Shown here one piece after another: positions 54,620 through 62,934 of a DNA stretch of 64,000 bases (within the stretch, counting starts at the first letter, position 1; each line of letters opens with the position of its first letter). The stretch is taken from contig CANHQT010000006.1 of NCBI GenBank assembly GCA_947463325.1, forward strand, positions 26,507-90,506, written 5' to 3'. The DNA is from Sphingomonadaceae bacterium. Lineage in GTDB: Bacteria; Pseudomonadota; Alphaproteobacteria; Sphingomonadales; Sphingomonadaceae. The notes below the pieces were generated by a model. That model had not been told where the DNA came from. It searched no databases and saw only the letters and a program-made list of their open reading frames with translations. Both the position numbers and the translations under genes were made by a program.

Positions 54620-54624
54620 GACTC
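54620..54624. promoter_or_regulatory. GANTC methylation site upstream of ctrA
   Basis: GACTC, the CcrM target, about 195 bp before the ctrA start. In Caulobacter a GANTC in the ctrA P1 promoter makes transcription depend on hemimethylation and GcrA. Function here is inferred from position. Confidence 0.4.
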
Positions 54625-54713
54625 ATTTCGCCGTGGACAGCGTTTACCAAAGCCAGCCACGCAAGGGCGCCGGAGCATGGGTTTCTGCGGCTGATAGTGG
54701 TGTAAAGGCAAAA

Positions 54714-54746
54714 TTAACCTTTCGTCTTCATATCCGATAAGGTTAA
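54714..54746. promoter_or_regulatory. Inverted TTAACC half-sites upstream of ctrA
   Basis: TTAACCTT (54714-54721) and AAGGTTAA (54739-54746) are perfect inverted copies separated by 17 nt, 70 bp before ctrA. TTAACC is the CtrA half-site; the classical direct TTAA-N7-TTAA is absent. Likely autoregulatory. A GTTTC-ACTCC-GAAAC repeat follows at 54763-54777. Confidence 0.5.
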
Positions 54747-54816
54747 TGAGCCGCGACGCTCTGTTTCACTCCGAAACGGCGCCGTCATGGGGAAACAGGG
54801 CCAGGGGAACAGACGC

Positions 54817-55524
54817 ATGCGTGTGCTTCTGATCGAAGACGAACCGACTACCGCGAAAGCGATCGAAACCATGCTGACGGTCGAAGGCTTCAATGTCTAC
54901 ACGACCGATTTGGGCGAAGAGGGCCTGGATCTCGGCAAGCTCTATGATTACGATATCATATTGCTCGATCTCAATCTGCCGGACATGCACGGCTATGACG
55001 TGCTGAAAAAGCTCCGCACCGCCAAGGTGCAGACTCCGGTGCTGATCCTGTCAGGTATCAGCGAAATGGATTCAAAGGTGCGCTCGTTCGGCTTTGGTGC
55101 CGACGATTATGTCACCAAGCCATTTCATCGCGAGGAGCTGGTGGCCCGCATCCAGGCGGTTGTCCGCCGGTCCAAGGGCCATTCGCAATCGATCATCCGT
55201 ACCGGCAAGCTGGCCGTCAATCTCGACGCCAAGACGGTCGAAGTCGACAGCAACCGCGTGCATCTGACCGGCAAGGAATATCAGATGCTGGAGCTGCTTT
55301 CGCTCCGCAAAGGCACCACGCTCACCAAGGAAATGTTCCTCAACCACCTTTATGGCGGCATGGACGAGCCTGAACTCAAGATCATCGATGTGTTCATCTG
55401 CAAGCTTCGCAAGAAGCTCAGCCTCGCATGCGAGGGCGAGAATTATATCGAGACCGTCTGGGGCCGTGGTTATGTGCTGCGTGACATCGACGAGGATGGA
55501 GAGGTGCGCCGCGAGGTCGCCTGA
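54817..55524 (+). CDS. ctrA: Cell-cycle response regulator CtrA
   Basis: Master regulator of the alphaproteobacterial cell cycle, flagella and DNA-repair/GTA genes. The 235-aa protein has the receiver phosphorylation site Asp51 ([21 protein letters not shown] at position 51), [20 protein letters not shown] and an OmpR-type winged helix with [19 protein letters not shown] and CKLRKKLS, a near-exact CtrA pattern. The start at 54817 ([16 protein letters not shown]) is chosen over an ATG at 54787. It has its own strong terminator. The upstream region carries inverted TTAACC half-sites and a GANTC site. Confidence 0.95.
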   Translation: MRVLLIEDEPTTAKAIETMLTVEGFNVYTTDLGEEGLDLGKLYDYDIILLDLNLPDMHGYDVLKKLRTAKVQTPVLILSGISEMDSKVRSFGFGADDYVTKPFHREELVARIQAVVRRSKGHSQSIIRTGKLAVNLDAKTVEVDSNRVHLTGKEYQMLELLSLRKGTTLTKEMFLNHLYGGMDEPELKIIDVFICKLRKKLSLACEGENYIETVWGRGYVLRDIDEDGEVRREVA

Positions 55525-55562
55525 CGAGGATACTTCCACTTCGCGAAACCCCAAGGGGGATC

Positions 55563-55606
55563 AAAAAACCGGCTTCTCGCCATTTGGGGTGAGGAGCCGG
55601 TTTTTT
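55563..55606 (+). terminator. Rho-independent terminator after ctrA
   Basis: AAAAAACCGGCT (55563-55574) pairs with AGCCGGTTTTTT (55595-55606) around a 20-nt loop; symmetric, so it can also end the convergent PilZ transcript. Confidence 0.92.
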
Positions 55607-55660
55607 ATTTGGGAAGTTTTGATAGGCCGAAAGGGGCCGATTATGGCTTTGACCAGGCGA

Positions 55661-56110
55661 TCAGTAGCCTTCGGTCCAGCTGCTCCGCAGAACCTCGTCA
55701 CGGTGCGTGCGCTGAAATCCGCTGCGCCCGGTATGTTCCACCGTGTGCTTGACCGGTTGGAAACCGACCTGCGCGTCCCGGGTCACAATTTCCGCTGGCG
55801 ATTTTGCCTTGGCTTGCAGGAACTCGGCCGGCATCCGCTCGTCGAGGGCGATCCCGAATGTGCCTTTACGTACCCAGCGAACCGTGCCGGCTATGCGGCC
55901 GCCACCTGGGAAATGAAGCAGCACCCGCTCGCAAGGAAGCAGATCAATATCGCCGCGAGCGCCGACTCCGTGGCTGGACAGGTTGCGGATCACCACGCGC
56001 GCCGGTGGGTGCCGGTCGCTGCTGAGTTCCACCGCCAAAAGCTTTGACGTTCGCGGCTCGCGCGCGGCCGCATCCTGCTCGGTCGATTTCGGATTCCAGC
56101 TCATCGTCAT
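55661..56110 (-). CDS. PilZ-domain protein
   Basis: A 149-aa protein with a PilZ-like beta barrel: VVIRNLSSHGVGARGDIDL carries the NxSxxG motif, then LHFPGGGRIAGTVRWVRKGTFGIAL. The usual RxxxR c-di-GMP arginines are not clean: Arg17 and Arg20 (REPR) are one residue too close, so binding is uncertain. It is convergent with ctrA across the shared terminator. The start is ATG 56110 or 56104. Confidence 0.78.
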   Translation of the reverse strand: MTMSWNPKSTEQDAAAREPRTSKLLAVELSSDRHPPARVVIRNLSSHGVGARGDIDLLPCERVLLHFPGGGRIAGTVRWVRKGTFGIALDERMPAEFLQAKAKSPAEIVTRDAQVGFQPVKHTVEHTGRSGFQRTHRDEVLRSSWTEGY

Positions 56111-56208
56111 GGCCGGTTGATTGCGCCCACAGCAGTAAAAATTCGGTGCACGGGACGAAAATAGCCAAAGACGCTCAATTTTGCCGGTGTCGAGCCGTCA
56201 ATACAGAC

Positions 56209-56622
56209 ATGCTTCACCATTCTCCCTCCAGTGCCTTCGCTCGGACTCGTTTCGCCCGGTTCACTCGCGATGAAGAGTGTGGACCGATCGTCATCGACCG
56301 GGTCGACCGCATCAGAATGCGCATGGCGCTCAATCGCTACCCGGCCGTTCCCGAACTGGTCGCACAGGCGATGTTCGTCGCTTCGCGTCCGGAATATGCC
56401 GCTGAGGGCGCAACGGGCCCAGAGGTTATGAGCGGCGTGCAGGATATTGTGGCCAGCAGGTTACGCGCCGGCCCGCCCGAAGACCTCATGCTGATGCAGC
56501 TGGAGTTTGTGGAGGAGCTGCCCCTAGCGGCGATCGCCCTGCTGATGGGCGTACCGCTTGTCGTGCTGTATCACATTCGTTCGGCGGCGATGGCCCGGCT
56601 GGCCCATGCGCTTGCCAATTGA
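56209..56622 (+). CDS. Small protein with sigma-70 region 4-like helices
   Basis: A 137-aa protein. Residues about 88-135 (EDLMLMQLEFVEELPLAAIA, then LLMGVPLVVLYHIRSAAMARL) echo the pattern of sigma-70 region 4: acidic helix, short turn, then a helix with basic residues. There is no region 2, so it is not a working sigma factor. It may be an anti-sigma partner, a remnant, or a free-standing helix-turn-helix protein. The start at 56209 is an ATG with no strong site. Divergent from PilZ. Confidence 0.55.
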   Translation: MLHHSPSSAFARTRFARFTRDEECGPIVIDRVDRIRMRMALNRYPAVPELVAQAMFVASRPEYAAEGATGPEVMSGVQDIVASRLRAGPPEDLMLMQLEFVEELPLAAIALLMGVPLVVLYHIRSAAMARLAHALAN

Positions 56623-56625
56623 GGA

Positions 56626-57231
56626 TTAGTCGCGTTTGCGCGGACGCCAGGTGGCGACCCGCCACACATAGACGCCGATGATGATCGCGGCGGTGCCCAC
56701 GGCGAGCGGTCCGGTGAACCGCTCGAGCTCGTCGAAGCGGCTGCCGAGATAATAGCCCGCGCCGATCAGCAGGACGTTCCAGATCGTCGAACCGGCGATG
56801 GTATAGATCAGAAACTTGACCCGCCCCATGTGCGCAAGGCCGGCTGGCAGAGAGATCATGGTCCGCAGCAGCGGCGAGAATCGAAGCGCGAATACCACCC
56901 AATGACCGTGGCGCCGGAAAAAGGCGATCATATCCTCGACATCTTCCCAGTCGAGTGTCAGCCAGCGTCCCCAGCGGTCGATGAAGGGCTTTAACCGTTC
57001 ATAGCCATAGCTGCGCCCGATCTGGTACCAGACATAATTGCCCGCTGTGGAACCGACAGAGCCGGCGAACAGCAATGGCCAGAAGCCCATCTGGCCGTTG
57101 GCGACATTGATACCGCCCAGACCCATGATCAGCTCCGACGGGATCGGTGGGAAGATATTCTCGATCGCCATCAGAAAGGCGATGCCCCAGTAGCCGCCAC
57201 GGGCAATCGTATCGAGAATCCATTCGGTCAT
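56626..57231 (-). CDS. DedA-family membrane protein
   Basis: A 201-aa inner-membrane protein with about five spans and the family motifs ENIFPPIPSELIMGLGG, GSVGSTAGNYVWYQIGRSYG and LPAGLAHMGRVKFLIYTIAGSTIWN (the core is GxxxRxxxxxxAG with Arg near FALRFSPLLR). DedA proteins recycle undecaprenyl phosphate or move phospholipids. It ends the rsmI-yraN-gshB set, 28 bp after gshB. Confidence 0.9.
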   Translation of the reverse strand: MTEWILDTIARGGYWGIAFLMAIENIFPPIPSELIMGLGGINVANGQMGFWPLLFAGSVGSTAGNYVWYQIGRSYGYERLKPFIDRWGRWLTLDWEDVEDMIAFFRRHGHWVVFALRFSPLLRTMISLPAGLAHMGRVKFLIYTIAGSTIWNVLLIGAGYYLGSRFDELERFTGPLAVGTAAIIIGVYVWRVATWRPRKRD

Positions 57232-57259
57232 GAGTGCTTCCGGGGAGAGAGAGGGTGGG

Positions 57260-58237
57260 TCAGGCCTGACCGCGTTCGGCGAGACGGCGTTCGATGGCGT
57301 CCCAAATCATCCCGGCTGTATCGGTGCCGTTGAACCCGTCAATAGCGACAATGCCGGTCGGAGACGTGACGTTGATTTCGGTAAGCCATTCGCCCCCGAT
57401 CACGTCGATGCCGACAAACAGCAGGCCCCGGCGCTTCAGCTCTGGCCCCAGCGCGGCGCAGATTTCAGCTTCGCGCGACGTAAGTCCTGTTTTTTCTGCC
57501 CGCCCACCGACTGCTAGGTTGGAGCGGATCTCGCCTTCGCCCGGCAAGCGGTTGATCGCGCCTGCCACTTCGCCATCGACGAGCACGATGCGCTTGTCCC
57601 CTGCGGCGACCGATGGGAGGAAGGCCTGCACCATGTGCGGTTCGACCCAGGCGGCGTTGAACACTTCCATCAGGGCGGAGAGGTTGGCGCCATCTCGCCC
57701 GACCTTGAAGATCGCCCTGCCACCATTGCCATGCAGCGGCTTGATGACAATCTCGCCATGCTTGTCGAGAAAGGCCCGCGCCGCGTCGAGCGAGCGAGTG
57801 ATCATCGTCGGCGGCATGAAGCGCGCGTAATCGAGCACGAACAGCTTTTCGGGTGCGTTGCGCACACTCGCCGGATCATTGACCACCAAAGTTTCGCTGC
57901 TGATGCGCTCCAGCAGGTGCGTGGCGGTTATATAGGACAGGTCGAATGGCGGATCCTGCCGCATCCACACCACATCGGTATCGCGCCCGAGATCGAGCAG
58001 CACGGGCTCTCCGGCGGTGAAATGGTTGCCGACCTCACGTTGTGCCTTCACCGGAGTGGCAACAGTGTAGAGGCGCCCGTCCTCCCACGTGAGTTCCGGC
58101 GCGGTATAGTGAAAGACGCGATATCCGCGCGCCTGCGCCGCCAGCATGAGCGCGAAACTCGAATCGCCGGCAATATTGAGACCCTCCATCGGGTCCATCT
58201 GGAACGCCACCGTCAGCGCCATGCGCGAAACCTTCAT
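57260..58237 (-). CDS. gshB: Glutathione synthetase
   Basis: Joins gamma-glutamylcysteine and glycine with ATP. The 325-aa protein opens with TVAFQMDPMEGLNIAGDSSFAL, cited here by its core QMDPMEGLNIAGDS, then the ATP-grasp blocks VVKPLHGNGGRAIF-like (EIVIKPLHGNGGRAIFKVG) and FVGIDVIGGEWLTEINVTSPTG. Starts at 58237 or 58222 are both plausible; AAGG sits 8 nt before the latter. It follows yraN by 3 nt, a common proteobacterial order. Confidence 0.95.
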   Translation of the reverse strand: MKVSRMALTVAFQMDPMEGLNIAGDSSFALMLAAQARGYRVFHYTAPELTWEDGRLYTVATPVKAQREVGNHFTAGEPVLLDLGRDTDVVWMRQDPPFDLSYITATHLLERISSETLVVNDPASVRNAPEKLFVLDYARFMPPTMITRSLDAARAFLDKHGEIVIKPLHGNGGRAIFKVGRDGANLSALMEVFNAAWVEPHMVQAFLPSVAAGDKRIVLVDGEVAGAINRLPGEGEIRSNLAVGGRAEKTGLTSREAEICAALGPELKRRGLLFVGIDVIGGEWLTEINVTSPTGIVAIDGFNGTDTAGMIWDAIERRLAERGQA

Positions 58238-58240
58238 TTG

Positions 58241-58603
58241 CTATAGCCTGCCGATCCAGACGTTCGCCAAATGGGACGGCCAGCGCCAAGGCGCAAGCAG
58301 CATCACATCAATGCGCACATCTTCGCCGGCGCGCGCGTAGCGTGGCGCCAGTCTTTCGGCTGCCACGACGACCCTGCGCAGGCGGTGTTCGTCAATCGCT
58401 GTATCAAGATCGGCAGGCCTGACCCGCCACTTGACCTCGACGAAGGCGACTGTGCGCCCGCGTTTTGCCACCAGATCGACTTCGCCGCCTGGCACGCGGC
58501 ACCGCTGCGCAAGAATGCGCCATCCATGAAGGCGCAGATACCATGCAGCAAGAGTTTCCGCGCGTCGCCCGCGTTGTTCCGCGCGTTCGCGCCGGCGGCT
58601 CAT
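58241..58603 (-). CDS. yraN: YraN (UPF0102) nuclease-like protein
   Basis: A 120-aa protein of the restriction-endonuclease-like fold. The motif RVPGGEVDLVAKRG and AFVEVKWR contains the E-(x)n-D-(x)n-ExK catalytic triad. Activity in vivo is unsettled. Its ATG overlaps the rsmI stop (ATGA) and gshB starts 3 nt after its stop, so all three are coupled. Confidence 0.92.
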   Translation of the reverse strand: MSRRRERAEQRGRRAETLAAWYLRLHGWRILAQRCRVPGGEVDLVAKRGRTVAFVEVKWRVRPADLDTAIDEHRLRRVVVAAERLAPRYARAGEDVRIDVMLLAPWRWPSHLANVWIGRL

Positions 58604-59445
58604 GCCTTGCCGGTCAGCGCCAGCGCACGGGCGTAGGCACGCTCGCGTGGGATGCCGAGCGATGCCGCAACCGTCTTTGCAGCACGCGCAGGCGGCGCAT
58701 CAGTGAGCGCGTTGAGCAGCGCGGCATCAACAGCAGCATCGTCATGGGTGGCGGGCGCTACAGCGGCGGGTGGTCCGACAATGATAACAATCTCGCCCTT
58801 CGGCTTGTCATCGGCGTAGCGAGCAGCGAGCGTGCCCAGCGTGCCGGTCACACATTCTTCATGCAGCTTGGTGAGCTCGCGCGCGACGGCGGCATCGCGC
58901 TCGCCGAGCCCCGCCGCAAGTGCAGCCAGACAGGGCCCGAGCCGCTGTCCGCTCTCGTACAGCACCAGGCTGGCACGTATTCCGGCCAACTCGGCTATCG
59001 CCTCGTCGCGCGCCTTGGCTTTGGCTGGAAGAAATCCGGCGAACAGGAATCGATCGGTCGGAAGCCCCGCTAGTGTCAGCCCGGTGATTGCCGCGCATGG
59101 GCCCGGAATGCTGGTCACCATCCGTCCCGCGGCGCGTGCATCTCGCACAAGCCGATAGCCGGGGTCGGAAATCAGGGGTGTTCCGGCATCGCACACCAGC
59201 ACGACGCGTTCATCGGCCATCCTTTCGACGAGCCGGGCGCGCGCCGCATCATCGGCATGATCGTCATGGCGCAGCAGCGGCCGCTTGATTCCGATCAGAT
59301 GCAACAAATGGCCGGTGACGCGCGTATCCTCGCAAGCAATGACGTCAGCGGACAGCAAAACCTCGCGCGCACGGGTACTTACGTCGCCTAGGTTGCCGAT
59401 GGGCGTCGCCACGATGTAAAGGCCGGGTAAGGGAGAAGACGGCAT
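58600..59445 (-). CDS. rsmI: 16S rRNA (cytidine-1402 2'-O)-methyltransferase
   Basis: Methylates C1402 of 16S rRNA at the ribose. The 281-aa protein (or 285 aa from ATG 59457) starts LPGLYIVATPIGNLGDVSTRA and has ACEDTRVTGHLL, SDAGTPLISDPGYRLV-like (CDAGTPLISDPGYRLV) and the tetrapyrrole-methylase core SIPGPCAAITGLTLAGLPTD. Neither start has a clear site. Both possible starts lie in CATG sequences whose other strand is an ATG in the divergent gene's frame. Confidence 0.93.
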   Translation of the reverse strand: MPSSPLPGLYIVATPIGNLGDVSTRAREVLLSADVIACEDTRVTGHLLHLIGIKRPLLRHDDHADDAARARLVERMADERVVLVCDAGTPLISDPGYRLVRDARAAGRMVTSIPGPCAAITGLTLAGLPTDRFLFAGFLPAKAKARDEAIAELAGIRASLVLYESGQRLGPCLAALAAGLGERDAAVARELTKLHEECVTGTLGTLAARYADDKPKGEIVIIVGPPAAVAPATHDDAAVDAALLNALTDAPPARAAKTVAASLGIPRERAYARALALTGKA

Positions 59446-60631
59446 GACGGCACTCATGGCAGAGCGCAGCACTGTATCGCAAGCGGCGCGAGTCATGCGG
59501 CTTGTCGCGCTGGCGTTGTTCGCCAGTTTGCTGGCCGCTTGCCAGACAATGATCCCGCGCAGTGCCGCGCCGGTTTCCACGCCGACAACGACCCAGCCGA
59601 CGGTTGCGCCGGGACTGCCGGTCGATACCGAGCGCCATCGTGTCGCTTTGCTGGTGCCGCAGACGGGGCCTGACGCTGCCGTCGGTACGTCAATTGCCGA
59701 TGCCGTCACGCTGGCGCTGCTGGATTCGCGCTCGGACCGTGTGCGGATTACCACCTATGACACCGGCCTCGGCGCCGCTGCCGCCGCTCAACAGGCGATT
59801 GCCGATGGCAACAAACTGATCCTCGGGCCTTTGCTCGCCGATGATGTGCGTGCCGTTCAGCCGGTCGCGCGCGCCGCCAATGTGCCGCTGATCAGTTTCT
59901 CGAACGATTCGAGCGTTGCCGGCAATGGCACCTATCTGCTCGGTTTCGAACCTGGACAGGCGGTCAATCGTGTCGTCGCCCATGCGCGCACGGCCGGCCT
60001 CACGCGCTTTGGGGCTCTTGTCCCCCGCTCAACCTACGGCGAGCGCGCTCTTGCCTCGATGCGCGATGCTGCGACGGCAGCGGGTGGAACGCTGGTCGCG
60101 TTCGAACCCTATGATCGGTCGGCCTCCGGCCTGTCGGGCGCCGCCCGCCGCCTCGGCCGGACGGCAGGTCTGGAAGCCATCCTGATCGCCGATGCCGGCC
60201 AGACCGCGATCCGCGCCGTACCGATCCTGCGCGAAAGCGGCGCTTCGTCTGCGCGCATTCTGGGCACCGAATTGTGGAACACCGAAGCCGCGCTGAGCGG
60301 CTCCGCACCGATGCGCGGGGCCTGGTATGCCAGCGTCTCCGACACGCTGTTCGGCCAGATGGCGACCCGGTATCGCGAACGCTATGGGCGCACCCCCTAT
60401 CGCATCGCGAGCCTCGGCTATGATGCCGTATTGCTGACTGTGCGCATGACGCGCGATTGGCGGCCGGGAACGGTCTTTCCGCAGAACCGCCTGTTCGCTT
60501 CGGACGGCTTTGGCGGCATCGATGGCATCTTCCGCTTCGACAATCGCGGCATCGCCATCCGCGCGCTCGAAGTCAGCGAGGTACGCGCCGCCGGCGTGAC
60601 GGTGATCGACCCCGCCCCGACCCAGTGGTGA
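59444..60631 (+). CDS. Penicillin-binding-protein activator (LpoA-like) lipoprotein
   Basis: A 395-aa lipoprotein with leader LVALALFASLLAAC and a periplasmic-binding-protein-like fold (VALLVPQTGPDAAVGTSIAD, ILGPLLADDVRAVQPVARA, RFGALVPRSTYGERA). LpoA homologues activate penicillin-binding proteins from the outer membrane. ATG 59444 has GGGAGAAG 6 nt upstream; ATG 59495 would give a classic short lipoprotein signal without the 17-residue lead. The first choice overlaps the rsmI start codon. It is divergent from rsmI, as in many proteobacteria. Confidence 0.88.
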   Translation: MTALMAERSTVSQAARVMRLVALALFASLLAACQTMIPRSAAPVSTPTTTQPTVAPGLPVDTERHRVALLVPQTGPDAAVGTSIADAVTLALLDSRSDRVRITTYDTGLGAAAAAQQAIADGNKLILGPLLADDVRAVQPVARAANVPLISFSNDSSVAGNGTYLLGFEPGQAVNRVVAHARTAGLTRFGALVPRSTYGERALASMRDAATAAGGTLVAFEPYDRSASGLSGAARRLGRTAGLEAILIADAGQTAIRAVPILRESGASSARILGTELWNTEAALSGSAPMRGAWYASVSDTLFGQMATRYRERYGRTPYRIASLGYDAVLLTVRMTRDWRPGTVFPQNRLFASDGFGGIDGIFRFDNRGIAIRALEVSEVRAAGVTVIDPAPTQW

Positions 60632-60644
60632 TTTGCGGGTAGGC

Positions 60645-61298
60645 TTAGCCGATCGCCTGACCGGTCTTTGCCCAGTCGGCGAGAAAGCCTTCGATGCCCT
60701 TGTCGGTCAGCACATGCTTGAACAGGCCGCGGATCACTGCGGGCGGTGCAGTCATCACGTCCGCGCCGATCTTCGCGGCTTCCAGCACATGGATGCCGTG
60801 ACGCACGGATGCGACGAGGATCTCCGTGCCATAGTCGTAATTGTCGTAGATGAGGCGGATGTCGGCGATCAGCTGCATGCCGTCAAAGCCATTATCGTCA
60901 TGCCGCCCGACGAAGGGCGAAATGAAGCTCGCGCCAGCCTTGGCTGCAAGCAACGCCTGCGTGGCGGAGAAGCACAGCGTCACATTGACCATCGTGCCAT
61001 CGCTGGTCAGCGCCTTGCAGGTCTTAAGGCCATCGATGGTCAGCGGCACCTTGATGCAGACATTGTCGGCGATCTTTCGCAGCACTTCGGCCTCGCGCAT
61101 CATGCCTTCATGGTCGAGCGCGACCACTTCGGCGGAAACGGGTCCGGAGACGAGGCCGCAGATTTCGCGCGTGACCTCAATGAAATCGCGCCCCGCCTTG
61201 GCGATCAGCGAAGGGTTGGTGGTCACCCCGTCGAGCAGGCCGGTAGCGGCGAGATCGGCAATGTCGGCAGTGTCAGCGGTATCGACGAAGAATTTCAT
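60645..61298 (-). CDS. tal: Transaldolase / fructose-6-phosphate aldolase-like
   Basis: A 217-aa TIM-barrel aldolase of the short type. The Schiff-base lysine is Lys83 (VCIKVPLT), with [16 protein letters not shown] at the start, [12 protein letters not shown], and [17 protein letters not shown] near the end. The short length groups it with TalB-like 3B/FSA enzymes; both activities are known in the group. It converges on the PBP activator with 13 bp between, and is divergent from the carboxylase gene. Confidence 0.92.
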   Translation of the reverse strand: MKFFVDTADTADIADLAATGLLDGVTTNPSLIAKAGRDFIEVTREICGLVSGPVSAEVVALDHEGMMREAEVLRKIADNVCIKVPLTIDGLKTCKALTSDGTMVNVTLCFSATQALLAAKAGASFISPFVGRHDDNGFDGMQLIADIRLIYDNYDYGTEILVASVRHGIHVLEAAKIGADVMTAPPAVIRGLFKHVLTDKGIEGFLADWAKTGQAIG

Positions 61299-61404
61299 GG
61301 TGCGTGCCTGCTCCCTTGGCGTGACTGCTATGCAGACGCGCGATTCGAGCGCGGCTATAGCGCGCGAAGTCCCGGGCCGGTAGCATTGCTGCGGGAAGGG
61401 AAAA

Positions 61405-62934
61405 ATGATGAACGACTGGACGCCTGAAATCGAGGAACTGCGCCGCCGCAAGGACATGGCGCTCAAGATGGGCGGTGCGGAAAAGGTCGCGCGCCAGCAT
61501 GAACGCGGCAAGATGGATGCCCGCGCGCGGCTGGCTGCATTGGTCGATGCTGGCAGCTTTCGGGAAATCGGGCAGATCGCCGGGCGTGGTCGCTATGCCG
61601 AGGACGGCAGGTTCGAGGATCTGGCTGCGTCCAACTTCATCTTCGGCCGCGCGGACATCGATGGAAGGCCGGTGGTCGCTTCCGCCGATGACTTTACCGT
61701 GCGTGGCGGGGCCGCCGATGCCGCGCTGCATCGCAAGTTCGTCCAGTGCGAGGCGATGGCGCATGAATATCGCCTGCCGCTGATCCGCATGATCGACGGC
61801 ACAGGGGGCGGCGGATCGGTGAAGACACTGGAGGATATGGGCTACACCTATGTGCCGCATGTTCCCGGCTGGGATCATGTGGTCACCAATCTCGAAACAG
61901 TGCCCGTGGTTGCGCTTGCGCTGGGGCCGACCGCAGGGCTCGGTGCGGCGCGGGTCGTGGCCAGCCATTATTCGGTGATGGTGCGTAGCCTCAGCCAGCT
62001 TTTCGCTGCCGGCCCCGCTGTCGCGGCCGCCATCGGAGAGACTATCGGGCGCGAGGAACTCGGCGGCAGCGACGTGCACACACGCAACGGCGTGGTTGAC
62101 GAGGAGGTGGCGAGCGAGGCGGAGGCCTTTGCTGCGGCCCGACGCTTCCTCTCCTATCTGCCTTCGTCGATTGACACGCTTGCCCAGCGAACGGCGCCAA
62201 CCGATCGGACTGACCGGCGCGAGGAGGCGCTGCTCTCTGTCGTCCCGCGTGATGCCAAGCAGGTCTATTCCATGCGCCAGATTCTGTCTGCGGTGGTCGA
62301 CGCGGCAAGCCTGTTCGAGATGGGTGGCCGCTGGGGCCGGGCCGCGATCACCGCCTTCGCGCGGCTCGATGGCTGGCCGGTCGCGGTTCTGGCCAGCGAC
62401 CCGAGCTACCTCGGCGGCTCATGGGACGCGAAAACAAGTGAAAAGGTCGCCCGCTTTGTCCGGCTTGCCGACCAGTTCCGGCTACCCATCGTCCATCTGG
62501 TCGACAATCCCGGCTTTATGATCGGTGGGGAGGCGGAGCGCACCGGCACCATCCGCTATGGCGTCGATGCGATGAACGCGATCTATAAGGCGCGCGTGCC
62601 GCTCGCCTCGGTCATCATCCGGCGCGCCTATGGCATCGCCGGCAGCGCGATGAGCAATGCCGAACGTTTCCAGTACCGCTTTGCCTGGCCGAGCGGTGAT
62701 TGGGGCAGCCTTCCCATCGAAGGCGGGGTCGAGGTCGCCTACAAGAGCGAGCTGGAAGCGGCAGAGGATCCGGCAGCGCATCTCGCCGCGATCCGCGACC
62801 GGTTAAACCGCGTCCGGAGCCCATTCCGCACCGCCGAGCGTTTCGCGGTCGAGGATATCATCGATCCGCGCGACACGAGGCCGCTGCTGTGCGAGTTCGC
62901 GGATCTGGCTTGGCGGCGGCTCGGCGCTGCCTAG
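61405..62934 (+). CDS. Acyl-CoA carboxylase, carboxyltransferase (beta) subunit
   Basis: Transfers carboxyl from biotin to an acyl-CoA. The 509-aa protein shows the two crotonase-like lobes: [30 protein letters not shown] and [17 protein letters not shown] with [11 protein letters not shown] (oxyanion loops). Family membership includes propionyl-, methylcrotonyl- and geranyl-CoA carboxylases; the substrate cannot be fixed. No biotin-carboxylase subunit is adjacent. Its TAG shares CTAG with the stop of the convergent gene. Confidence 0.88.
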   Translation: MMNDWTPEIEELRRRKDMALKMGGAEKVARQHERGKMDARARLAALVDAGSFREIGQIAGRGRYAEDGRFEDLAASNFIFGRADIDGRPVVASADDFTVRGGAADAALHRKFVQCEAMAHEYRLPLIRMIDGTGGGGSVKTLEDMGYTYVPHVPGWDHVVTNLETVPVVALALGPTAGLGAARVVASHYSVMVRSLSQLFAAGPAVAAAIGETIGREELGGSDVHTRNGVVDEEVASEAEAFAAARRFLSYLPSSIDTLAQRTAPTDRTDRREEALLSVVPRDAKQVYSMRQILSAVVDAASLFEMGGRWGRAAITAFARLDGWPVAVLASDPSYLGGSWDAKTSEKVARFVRLADQFRLPIVHLVDNPGFMIGGEAERTGTIRYGVDAMNAIYKARVPLASVIIRRAYGIAGSAMSNAERFQYRFAWPSGDWGSLPIEGGVEVAYKSELEAAEDPAAHLAAIRDRLNRVRSPFRTAERFAVEDIIDPRDTRPLLCEFADLAWRRLGAA

